Shown here: positions 35,912 to 45,647 of the stretch, one piece after another | How positions within the stretch are numbered: position 1 is the first letter of the stretch | How the letters are laid out: every line of letters starts with the position of its first letter | Assembly (NCBI GenBank): GCA_963573315.1 | Contig: OY752150.1 | Span: 1,054,001 to 1,118,000, forward strand | Direction: 5' to 3' | Length of the DNA stretch: 64,000 nt | From: Entomortierella parvispora | Taxonomy: Eukaryota; Mortierellomycota; Mortierellomycetes; Mortierellales; Mortierellaceae | The notes under the pieces: model-generated | What the model was told of the DNA's origin: nothing | The model's input: only the letters and a program-made list of their open reading frames with translations | The model's database searches: none | Made by a program: the position numbers and the translations under genes

Positions 35912-36165
35912 GGCAGAGTGGGTGAAGAGATGAAGAAAAGACGTGTTTCTCTTTGGAGAAAAAAGAAAAAGAGACAGGGCTGTGCCGCGCTGTTCTGTCG
36001 TCTGTTGTCTGTCTTGCGGGCTTTTTTTTCTTGTTTTCTTCTCTCCTCTTCCTCTTCCTTCTTCACCCCTCTCCATCCCCTTCCCGCCCCCACTTCTCAT
36101 CCAGGCGCTGCTCTTGCCTCTCTTCTCTTCTCCTCTCATCACAGCACCCTTCTCATACATTCACA
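35912..36165. promoter_or_regulatory. Compact divergent promoter, CHY protein and SFT2
   Basis: 254 bp separates two divergent start codons, so both promoters must overlap. The SFT2 side is CT-rich up to the start; the A-run near 35958 lies on the CHY side. No other gene fits. Confidence 0.55.
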
Positions 36166-37464
36166 ATGGCCATCTGGGGAATGACCTCGACCCTCAGCGG
36201 AGAGGATGTACGTTGTCACTTTGTTACTTTGACCCCTGCGCTTGACAGCTTGCTCTGCCAGCTTGTTGGCTGTTGCTGCTGCTACTGCTGCTGTTGTAGT
36301 CTTGGCACTGACAAACTTTTGTAAACCCCGTATTGACATCGACACCTTGTTGCTACCTTGTCTATTCTAGGTCATGGATGACTCCAACCCTATTAGCTGC
36401 TTCGAACTCAACCGTACTCAACGGCTTTATGGCTTTGGAATTTGGTACGACCACCTTTAAGGACAGGAGAGGTTAATGAATGGAGAAACTGGATAACATG
36501 GATCGGTGAACAAGGAAAAGAAAGAGACACGCCACTCAGCAGCAACAACAACAAGAACAACAGCAAGATACTTCCCAGGATTCTTCTGACAAAAGACGGA
36601 GAAAAGAAAGGCGAGCAACAGAAGTTGAAGAAAAAAAGGCCATGCGACAAGATAGACTTTTTTTTAGCAGGAACAAACGTCGTGGAAACCGAGAGACACA
36701 AAAAGACAACCTTATTCTGCAACAACATGCTCATGGTGCCTGGATCCCCAGTGGAGCCAAGGACAGAGGCCGCAACTTTTCCCTCCTTGTTTGCTGGATC
36801 GTTCTTTCTCTCTGTTCTTCAATCCCTGCGGCTGTCTTGTCGCTGCCTTATGCTCTCAAGCATCCTTCAGGGCGGCGAACAGCAGGGTCACTGGGACAAA
36901 AACAGGCGGTCTTGGCACTGACTTTGGGCTGACTTGGGCGCATTTTTTTTTTTTTTTTGGAGGGAAGAGCCTACAAAGCTGGAGAAACTCATCTTTTTTT
37001 TTCTTTTTCGTTTTCCTACTCAGCTTCGTTTCTGGTTTCGTGATCTCAATCTTGGTAAGAAGAGAAAAATATTCTCAAACAAGAGCGTACCTTTACTTTC
37101 CTTCTCTAACCCTATTTTTTCTTTCATTTTCTAGTCCACCTTGGCGTTGACAACAGCCATGTTGGCACTGTTTGCCGTGTTCTTCACCCTCGGCAACTTG
37201 ATCTCTCTTCTCAGCACAACCTTCTTGATCGGACCTGGCAAGCAGATCAGAACCATGTTTGCGCCCGTGCGTATGGTCGCCTCCATCGTCTACTTGGCTT
37301 TGATGGTCCTGACCCTCGTCATGGCCTTCCTTGTCAAGAACTCCATTCTTTGCTTGATCTTGTGTCTGATTCAGTTCTTGGCCTTGTTCTGGTACAGCGC
37401 CTCGTATATCCCATATGGCCGTGCTGCCATCAAGAAGGTCGTTGGTGGTTGTATCGAGGTCTAA
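36166..37464 (+). CDS. SFT2: Sft2 family vesicle transport membrane protein
   Basis: Small tetraspan Golgi protein involved in retrograde, endosome-to-Golgi vesicle fusion. Exons 36166-36207, 36371-36444, 37024-37054, 37135-37464; 158 residues. The short N-terminal cytosolic part (SCFELNRTQRLYGFG) leads into four membrane helices: GICFVSGFVISIL across the exon 2/3/4 joins, ALTTAMLALFAVFFTLGNLISLLSTTFLIGP, a third starting near VRMVASIVYLALMVLTLVMAF and a fourth, LCLILCLIQFLALFWYSASYIPYG. The conserved TLGN, STTFLxGP and WYSxSYIPYxR motifs are all present. Exon 3 is a 31-nt micro-exon preceded by a 579-nt intron; it was found because only this exon joins both neighbours in frame and completes the first helix. 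Confidence 0.9.
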
Positions 37465-37748
37465 AGAACACGTTTTCTCAGAAAAGAGTGTACAGAGTCT
37501 CGGTGGTGAAAAATGGGGGGAAAAAATACTGTTGCATTGATTATAGTCTACATAATAAAACTTTTGTTCAATCCGCAAAAGGTGGTGCTGAGTATAGAGT
37601 ATATCAGTTTATTATATCTCGCGCATCTAACGGGCTGGTTTTGGTATTTGGCTAATTGAAGAGAGCGATACATATACATGGGGATTGTCAGAAAGAGGTC
37701 AGGAAAAAGTGTCCGAAATACAAGACAAAGTGGAGAAGAAGAAAGGAC
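37465..37748. other. Shared 3' region of SFT2 and the polymerase epsilon subunit gene
   Basis: A 284-bp gap between convergent stops. A possible alternative terminal exon of the polymerase gene (acceptor near 37652) falls here; otherwise nothing was seen. Confidence 0.4.
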
Positions 37749-40183
37749 TTACCAGATATCAGAGCGCCTACTTGCAGGATAGTAGACCATCCAAGAATAG
37801 TCGCTTGTCGGGAAACTGCCAGGGTTCATACAATGACAGTTTTGATATTTGAAGTTGTAGGCCTCGAACTTGTCTGCCAAGATCAGCGCGTCCGGGATCG
37901 GGTACAGTCGTAATGCATGGTCATAAGCCCAAGAGACCTGCCGCGTCGTCAATGGCAATGGACAGAGATGAGCGCCATCGAGAATGGTTCTTACTAACTG
38001 CTTTTGGATCACAACATCGCCACAGGGAGGTACAATACAGTTGCGAAGAAGTCGGTTCAAAATGTCTTCACGAAAGATTACGATCTCTTGATCACAGTAC
38101 TTGATTCTAATAACATTCAAAGGCAAAGTCAACGCTGAGTACCCTGTACCTCTCGACCACCATGGAGCAAAAAGATCTTTAAAAAGCGATCTTACCGACA
38201 AGGGTTCGAAGTAAAGATGGATCGCTTGACAAGAGACTTCATCTTGGTGGTATAAAAGTCGGGAATCTTGGGGCGGGGCAAAATACTGCCACCCCAGGGA
38301 TCGTTGGGTCCAGGTACAAAAATAAAATAACTGAATGTGGCCATCGTCGGGAACTCGGCAATGAGCTCTGCTAGTGTGTTGAATCCATCCCGATATTGTC
38401 CTGATTCCAGACCATTGAACAGGAACGGGTTGGACTTGAAGTTGCCACAGAGAATAAATGCTAATGGAAGAGTCGAGTTGGAGTATCCTTCAAAAATCGT
38501 TCTTAATGTTACAAAAGTCTTTGGTTGATGTTGAAGTAAAGGGATAAAACAGTTAGAAAACAGATGACATTACAAATGATAATGTGATTAGCGGAGCATA
38601 TATATACCTTGGGTTGATCAAGCCATACGTCCGACAAGATTACAAAAGAAATGTCCTCATATTCCTCTGAAATGACTTTGAGCTGTTCTTCGCTTCTCAT
38701 TTCCTTAGGTGCGCCCAGAAAATCAATGTTTCCAAATACTTTTCTATGAGGTGGTATATGCGGTGGAATAGATTGGTCAACATCAACATGCGCCAGATTA
38801 GGAAGGGTTGCAAGATGACTATCCGTTGACTCCTTACTTTGATTCTTCCCGAAGTTCTGGCGGAGGTAATCCGATCGTTTCAACAATAATGACATTGTCG
38901 TCCGTATATTGTCCTTCCACCAGAACAAAGCAGTTTTCTGTAAACAATCCAGCAGAGTTTTGCTAATTGCGACGATGCACAAAACAAGAGAGTGAGTTTC
39001 ACAAGCCTGAGCAGTTCCTTTTCCTTGTTATGCTCCACAGAATAAAAACAAAAAAATACTAACACTGTTGCCCAGGACTAGTTCGATTCGATCGTCCGCG
39101 TCCTCGAGACTATACTTTCCTGAACTCATCTGGACCAACATTCCAAACATCAAAAACCTCTCGCCGCAACGGCCCTTGAGCGCCTTGAGCGGCGTCAGTT
39201 TCAAATACTGGTCCTTTTTCGCCCCGCCAGTAAAGACGGGCGGCGCAAAGTTTTCGTTCCTCATGATGCGCTGCAACAGGATCTGATACCGAGCTCGGAA
39301 CATTGCCGTCTTTTCTTCTGCCATTCCCAAAATTTGGTTGGTGCTCGTCTGATGCCCCGGCGTGTTGGCGTGTGATTCGTACTGCAGGTTTTGTTGCTTT
39401 GCAGCCGACTGTGCTCGAGTAAAAGTTTTGACATCCGAGGACCAAGCCCATCGGGGCATTTGGAACGCATCGACCACATGGAGCATCTCTGTAATATCGA
39501 CGTCATCCTCTTCCGCAACGCCTTCTGCGTATCCTTGAATATTTCCGTTCATATCCATGTCGACATCGTGAAAGCCGCTGGTCTCCTGATCGAATAGCGG
39601 ATCAGCATGTGCTTCCATCTCATAGATCCTGTCCCGCATAGAGTCAAGTCTTAGATGATCACCCCCTTCTTGTGAGTCCATGACTCCCAAGAACTCTGGG
39701 CTACGTCGATCTGATCGAAGAGTGTGCTGAGATCTAGAATCGACATGACGACTGGATGCTGAGGGTTGTTGTAATTTATGAGGGTCCAGAGGGTTCTGTG
39801 TTGGTCTTTCGTGCAGATGATGGGTCCACTTTTGCATGCTTTCCAGGACAACTTCCAGTCGGGCGCGGTTGACGATACTCAATCCTAGTTACCAAGATAT
39901 CATCTGCTCTATTAGCATCTTTCCGAGTGGAAACAAGAACAAGAGCACCACTCTGCAAGAGTAGGTCCTCTTGCAAGAATGGTCGAGTCTTTTTACCTTC
40001 CCTGGCAACATAGCCCTCGGCGATATTCTCGAGGGTGTCATTCAAGTCCTCGGGTGGTATGTCCTGAGCAATGAGGGTTCCTTCGAGGAATTCAGTGGCG
40101 TCAAGCTGCAGCGTGAGCTGATGCTTCTTGAAGGTACGGACCATCTGGCGCCGCATGGCCATTGTCCTTGCCTTGGAGGACAT
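37749..40183 (-). CDS. DPB2: DNA polymerase epsilon subunit B (Dpb2/POLE2)
   Basis: Essential non-catalytic subunit of the leading-strand replicative polymerase, linking it to the CMG helicase. Six minus-strand exons: 40183-39997, 39884-39064, 38962-38838, 38743-38608, 38518-38196, 38106-37749; 649 residues, in frame. An N-terminal helical domain (MSSKARTMAMRRQMVRTF...) is followed by a linker, then an OB fold (FLMFGMLVQMSSGKYSLEDADDRIEL, TENCFVLVEGQYTDD) and the inactivated calcineurin-like phosphoesterase domain. Recognisable segments are GNIDFLGAP, FVILSDVWLDQPK, LCGNFKSNPF, FVPGPNDPWGG, NPCRIKYCDQEIVIFREDI, PDALILADKFEAY and MNPGSFP. The stop codon TAA (37751-37749) lies inside a perfect GTAAGT donor, so splicing to a further exon would replace the last residue. 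Confidence 0.93.
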
Positions 40184-40569
40184 TGTGTGGTATGGGAGAG
40201 GGAACAAGCGGAAGAGAAGAGAAGGGATGGCAGAAAAAGAAGGGACGCAGATGACTGAAGGGGAGGTAATGACAATGCAATGCAGCGGAGCGAAGATGCA
40301 CGGTCGAGATGAAAACGAAAGAGACAAACGCGTGGGCCGAGGGTGTGAGAGGAAGTGGGACGTGTTGTTGTTTGTTTACTGGTTGGTGGCGCAAATCAGA
40401 CGCGTGCCTTTTTTTTTTTTTTTTTTGATGGAAACCGCGGGACAGTCACGATATTGTTCCTCTGTGGTTGTGGACACAAACTCCAAAAGAGTTGGAGAGG
40501 AACAATGATGTCGCGTAGAATCTCAAATCGCCCATCTCTTGGATCCCCCCACCTCCTCCCCCCTCCTTT

Positions 40570-40600
<31 letters not shown>

Positions 40601-40775
40601 GGAGGGAATAAGTATTTCACTCCTTTGATCTTTCAACTTCACCAAACTCTCCATCAAATCACTTCAGCGACTTCCTCCTTTCCTCCTCTATTCTCAACTT
40701 GCCAGGGACATTGTGCTTCTTACTTTCTTATTCTTAAGTGAAAAAAAGGAAGAAAAAAACACGCCGCCTAAAAAA
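40184..40775. promoter_or_regulatory. Divergent promoter between DPB2 and the carbonic anhydrase gene
   Basis: 592 bp between divergent starts. It contains a 17-T run near 40410-40427 and a T29 run at 40572-40600; the second is about 175 bp before the carbonic anhydrase start. No gene was seen. Confidence 0.5.
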
Positions 40776-42013
40776 ATGAAGGTCGTGCTCAGTACGATCG
40801 TTGCAGCGGCAACAGTCCTCCTTGTTCAACCAGGAACAGACTCTGAACATGCCGAGACTCATGCCACCCACTGGGATGTAAGCTTTTATCTCCCTCTCTC
40901 TCAAAGCAAACTTCTTCCTATTTAGTTAGAAAAGTGGTCCAAATCTTCCTGCAACTCCCCCCCTTTTTTCCCACCTTCTCTCTATTGAATTAGTACGGCG
41001 CAGATCGAGGTGGACAGAACCATTGGGGAGTTCTCGACCCCGCCTATGTCGTTTGCGACAACGGTATGCATCAATCGCCTATCGACCTTAACAAGAATAC
41101 TATCGGAACCATCGCCAATTGCGTAAAGGGCGCCCTGGTCTTTGATTATAAGCCCATCAAGAAGGTTGTTGCTCACTGGAACGGTCACACGGTCGAGATG
41201 GACTGGACCTCGGATGCAAACTCTGCCCATATCAACTCGATCACCATTGGTGGCGCCAAAAAGTACAATCTGGTTCAGTTCCATCTTCATACCCCATCGG
41301 AACATCGTATCAATAACCGACATGCCGACGCTGAATTGCACATGGTCCATCGTAACCCCGATGACGGTGCTTTGGCCGTCGTGGGTGTCTTGCTCCAAGC
41401 TCAGTACGACAGCGTGCCCTTCTTCCAATACATTGACCAATTGCATGAAAAGGTCACGGACGCTTTCGCTCCTGCCTCCGTCTCCGACATCACATACGGC
41501 ACCACGGAGGCCACGGCCCCAGTAGAACCAGAGGAAAATAATGAAGGAAGAGAAGACCAGGACGAAGAAGAGGATGTGGATGAAGAGAAGCAGAAGCAGA
41601 ACAGGGCTGATTTCGAGTCGCAAGAAATTGATTGGAGTCTGGCGCAGGAGTCAGAGTTGGCGATGGGTCAAGATCTGTTGACAGCTGGCAGTAACGGTGG
41701 TGGCTCCACATCCAAATACCCCCCTCAAGACCCCAACGACCTGATCTGTTCCGGCAGTACTATCTTTGGCGAAGAAGCGACCTTGGTAGAAGTCGATCTC
41801 GAGTCATTCGACTTTTCTCATTTGATCCAAACCATTGGAGAACTTGCCCCTCGATGGGAATATCAGGGCTCACTCACCACCCCTCCTTGCTCTGAGCACG
41901 TTTCCTGGAACGTCATGCACAACCCTTACCCCATTGGCTTGCACCAACTAAAGGCCTTGGTAGCCCTTCAGGGTTATAACGCCCGTGAAATCCATGAGGA
42001 CGCAAAGGAATAA
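40776..42013 (+). CDS. Secreted alpha-class carbonic anhydrase with acidic insert
   Basis: Zinc enzyme that interconverts CO2 and bicarbonate, here exported. Two exons (40776-40877, 40994-42013), 373 residues. The first ~20 residues (MKVVLSTIVAAATVLLVQPG) form a plausible signal peptide. Family motifs: HWG, HQSPIDL, the zinc ligands in QFHLHTPSEH (His about 131 and 133) and ELHMVH (His about 150), and the substrate-pocket motif SLTTPPCSEHVSW. Two Cys (VVCDNG and LTTPPC) fit the family's disulfide pair. Typical alpha enzymes are about 260 residues; the excess is an ~85-residue insert rich in Glu, Asp, Gln and Ser between the TDAFAP region and DFSHLIQTIG. The open frame continues through it, so it is genuine coding sequence and not an unspliced intron. 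Whether the protein is free or wall-bound is not shown. Confidence 0.93.
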
Positions 42014-42297
42014 TGGGTAGTCATCTTGCTGGTCATTGGCAACACATAGCAAGATCCTCCATTATACATTTTTCTCAAAGGTAGAATCCGCAACCATTGT
42101 AGTACACAATATAGCCGCGATACGGGTCGAACCATAGTTGGATTGATGTTTCATCTTTCATAAGGATGCCAGAGTGGTATGTTTATTGCGTCGTCGCATT
42201 ATTACTGTTTGTTTCGGGGAATATACTAATCATAAAGAAAAAGAGGGAGGGTTATATGCAAAAATAATGGAAGGGAAAGACTAGTCGAGCCGATACT
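42014..42297. other. Shared 3' region of carbonic anhydrase and glycosyltransferase-like genes
   Basis: A 284-bp gap between convergent stop codons; no gene was seen. Confidence 0.45.
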
Positions 42298-43575
42298 CTA
42301 TGAATCTTCATCGTCTTCGTCACCAGCAAAATTGGCCTCATCGTTCTCCTGTCCGAGACCTTTCATGATTTTGTAAGCCCTTATCCGCTCCTTGCAGACC
42401 TTGTCCTGATGCACCGTCACACCATAATGCTCCGGGTGGTGTCGACATTGATCCACGAACCGCAATCTCTTGACCAAGTACGTCAGCGCCGCCTGATCCT
42501 GACGATGGTTCGATCGAGACGACCCTTTTGGTGCGATGCAGTCTTTGACCCTGGAGCAGTCATACCACTGCTGCAAAAGTCCATTGTAAACTCTGTCCTT
42601 GGACGTATCAAAGGCAATGGCAGCTCCGTTACAGTTCGTCTCTTGCGCGTAGTTGTCTATCGTGTCGCCAAAGTACTGAGGCAGTCCCTCATGGGTGTAC
42701 TGGCGGAACGATCCTGAGCTCTGTGGACTCCAGAACCCAAACTTTTCCAAGTAGCCGGGCAAGTAACGCAGGAAATCCAACGCCAGCATGTTGCCAGAGT
42801 CTAGCCAGAGAACCAGTCCTCGATACTTGTCTGCGACCTCTTTGATCATGCCTGCTTTCCAGCCGTATTCGCCTCGAGCGACATTGATGTCCCAAAAAGC
42901 CGGGTAAGCAGTATAGTTGAAGTCCTTGTACTCATCAATGTACTGGTTGTCTTTGAGATGGGCCAGGTGAGCCCTCTGTTCTCGATCCATTCCCCCGAGG
43001 TTGTAGACGACCAGCCTCGGCCTTTTCTCGGTGCGTTCCAGACCCTCCATCAGCTCCGACATTGAGTAGAGGAAGCTCTCCAGCGCGCAAAAGTGATTTG
43101 ACGAGGCCGCGGTTACGATCGTAAAGTTCATGTTCAGGGACTCGAGCGGGGACGATTTCTGGTTCAAGAGAAACGACAAGTCTAGTTCAGGATCAGGCTG
43201 CCCCCTGTTCTTGTTGCTCTCGGGGGTACTGTCCTTGAGGTTGTCTTTGCCCTTCAAGGGCTCGGGGGGCGATCCCAGACTTCCCCCCGATTGACGTCCT
43301 TGTCCTTTACCGTGGACGGGCCTTGTGCTTGTGCTGCTCAAAGAAGCAGTGCTGTCTGGTTGGAGCAATAGGATTGCACACGCGTGAGCTAGTTAGTTTC
43401 AGTTTGGCCCTGCGGACAAAGCTCAAATAAAAGAAGGAAGAAAAAAAAAGGTTCTTCTTTGTCAATGCTCATGAAGCCTACCTCGTAGGTGGGTGTTGGT
43501 CCACGCAAGCCAAAAGACGACAAAGGCAGCGAGGAAAAGAATCGAGTGTTGCGATGAGAACCGCTTGGAAGACAT
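42298..43575 (-). CDS. Type II membrane glycosyltransferase-like protein (DUF1647-like)
   Basis: Two minus-strand exons (43575-43482, 43388-42298), 394 residues. Exon 1 encodes a short basic N-terminus and one membrane helix (HSILFLAAFVVFWLAW), a signal-anchor as in Golgi type II enzymes. A disordered Gly/Ser/Pro stem (about 35-100) leads to a globular domain beginning NFTIVTAASSNHFCALESF, with LVVYNLGG, an acidic pair in VLWLDSGNM (a DxD-like position typical of nucleotide-sugar enzymes), and DQCRHHPEHYGV near the end. This order resembles the DUF1647 family of animals, plants and fungi, whose role is poorly known. A glycosyltransferase activity is inference from fold-like motifs and topology. 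The C-terminus is acidic (GDEDDEDS). Confidence 0.72.
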
Positions 43576-44571
43576 GGGGCGTGTAGTAAAGTGATTTCGT
43601 CAAGAAGGGAGGAGGAATGAGAGTACAAGGTCGGAATGAAAGAGAAGCTCGGGGGGAGGGTTCGAAAGGCAAAGGCAAAGTGCAGTGGACGGCTGCCGCT
43701 GTGCAGTGCAGGGAGAACAGTGGGCGCGCGAGGAAGGTTGTCGGGTTGACGGCACCGGCGTAAGAGAGGGGTGCACTGTGAAGCAGCTTTAAATAGAGGT
43801 CAGGAACAACAGAAACAAAAGGGCACACGAAGCAAGCGGAATGCGAAGACGAGAGGGACGGAGAGCCAAATGGGCGTTAGGGGAGGAGGAGGAGGAGATG
43901 GATGGACATGATGGCGAAAGAAGCAAGAGGGATGGGTGGATGGACAAGGCGGTGCTTGAAGACAGAAACTGAGGGCGGGCCGCGGCTCCTTCTCTTTCTC
44001 TTTCTCTTTCTGTGAGTGTATTGTTGTCAATAATCTCTATCCTCAAGAGGTCGTTGTGTCGTTGTGCTGTTCACATCTCTCTTTTTGCCACTGGTGTTCC
44101 CCTGGTGGTGGTCTGGCTCCCTCTGCTGGGGGTGTGCTGCAGTGGAACATGAACACGATTTTTGCTCACTGATCCTGGGAGGGCGTTGTTTCTGTCGCTT
44201 TTGCTGCTGCTGCTGCTGCTGGGCCGTGCTGGCGTGTGTTTGTGTTCTGGGCGTTGAGCATCGACAACGAATCTTTGCACGCCGTGCGAAGCAAGGAAAA
44301 AAAAAAGAACACAGTTTGCTGTTTCGTTCAAAAATAGTTGTCGGGTTGCACAAAGCGCAGACCGTGCCTGAACCTGAGAAGATTCATCATCTCTCGGGAT
44401 CACCGCCAGGAAATAACGCAGCCTACTCACACGTGACCATCCGTTATTTCCTAGCACTCTTTTCTCTGGGGCAAAATGGAGCATGCATGCAGGCATCCGA
44501 TCCATCCACGCCACCATATCCATCGACCTCTGCATGCACTGCACCTCCCACCTGTACCTCACAACAGACCC
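43576..44571. promoter_or_regulatory. Divergent promoter between the glycosyltransferase-like and CENP-W-like genes
   Basis: 996 bp between divergent starts with no convincing coding frame. It includes GA/CT-rich blocks, a (GCT)n tract near 44201-44221, and the inverted repeat with central CACGTG listed separately, 120-164 bp before the CENP-W-like start. Confidence 0.5.
44408..44452. promoter_or_regulatory. Perfect 11-bp inverted repeat with CDEI-like core
   Basis: AGGAAATAACG (44408-44418) and CGTTATTTCCT (44442-44452) are exact reverse complements separated by 23 bp. CACGTG (44430-44435) lies at the centre, and with its flank reads GTCACGTG on the minus strand, the Cbf1/CDEI consensus (RTCACRTG). 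The position, about 120 bp upstream of the CENP-W-like start, suits a regulatory element. Confidence 0.6.
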
Positions 44572-45017
44572 ATGACGCGACTCTACCCTCGTTCGACCCT
44601 CAAGCGCATCATCCATGCTCATGAGCCCACCTTGAAGATGGCAAAGAATGTCGACATCAAGGTACAATGGCACTTCTCCCATCTGCTGCCAGCGCGCGTC
44701 CTTGTATCCTTGCGCAACACTAAAAGCATGGATTATTGTCCTTCCCTCTCTTTCCTTTCTAGATCTATGTTCTCTATCTCTTGTTCTTGCAAAGACTCGT
44801 TGCCGAGGCAAGTCGGCAGGCGCAGCTCAGCCACGACAGCATCATCCAGTCCCGGCACGTTATTCGTGCTGTGAGGGTAAGGTTTTTTCAGCAAGGACCC
44901 AGCATGGAACCCACTATCGATATATTAACACCCATGTCTGCTCTCATTTCCTCACCCTACCTCCCTCTGAACCCACCATCTTTCCCGCAGATGGTCCTGC
45001 AACAGTTCAAGGGCTAA
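44572..45017 (+). CDS. CENPW: CENP-W-like histone-fold kinetochore protein
   Basis: Three exons (44572-44661, 44763-44876, 44991-45017) encode 76 residues, too short and split to be obvious. The product starts MTRLYPRSTLKRIIHAHEP, has a middle helix VLYLLFLQRLVAEASRQAQ and ends with SRHVIRAVRMVLQQFKG. Helix lengths and the pattern LKRI...LxFLxRLxxEA...I...HVxxAxxxxL are those of a single histone fold, and both size (human CENP-W is 88 residues) and order match CENP-W, the partner of CENP-T at the inner kinetochore. Other small histone-fold partners (CENP-X/Mhf2, Dpb4-like) are alternatives, but the basic TLKRIIHAHEP start and the VRMVLQQF end favour CENP-W. All junctions use GT..AG and close in frame. 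Confidence 0.78.
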
Positions 45018-45647
45018 ATAGCCTGGACCCGTTCTAGATCTTAATGTCAGATCCTCTCTTCTCGATACCCTGCCTTGTCTTCACCCTCGCTCTGTTCTCA
45101 CACAGCCACCATCCCCATCTTGCAGAACGCGACCTACCTGACACACACCACTTGTATAGTAATATAACTCCTTTTTTTGTCTACACTGTCTCTCTCTGTC
45201 TGTTTGTCTGTTTGACTGTTTGCCCACCAGTCTGTACGCTGTCGGTGCAGCAAAAGATCCAGGAAAAGAGCATCATCGACTGTGCAAACTGTATTTCCGC
45301 TCTCTGGGAACGATGGGAAACGCCTCCAGGACCAGCGCTGTGTTGCGAAGGGTGGAGCAGGGCGAAAATAAAGGTTGGGTTTTGCGAGCCCTGTATACAT
45401 CCGCTCTCTCGAAGCTACCGGTGTTGTGCCTGACTTCTTGCTCTTCTGTTCTCGGATGCCGGGGTTTCGTTCACCTTCCATCTCGACATCATCTCGCTCA
45501 TCCAACGAATCTATAAAAGCCAGCGACCGACCCACGCTTGGTTATTCCTCACAAACGCACACAGATTCTCCCTCACCCTCTTCCTTTGGCTCCCTCAGTT
45601 TCCTTTCTTCTTTTTAAAAAAAAGATACCACGCGACAATCTAGAGCA
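45018..45647. other. Intergenic region before the first arrestin-like gene
   Basis: 630 bp with no supported gene. A CT-rich leader runs into the arrestin-like start, and short TCTG/TTTG repeats occur at about 45192-45222. Confidence 0.45.

Noticed and set aside
36442-36921. Frame resembling a further Sft2 exon (LFAGSFFLSVLQSL)
   Set aside because: It looked like a first membrane helix, but no splice site joins it in phase, whereas the 31-nt exon at 37024 joins both sides exactly.
44064-44624. 186-codon plus-strand frame overlapping the CENP-W-like start
   Set aside because: Cys/Phe-biased translation of promoter sequence; it ends in a different frame from the CENP-W-like exons.
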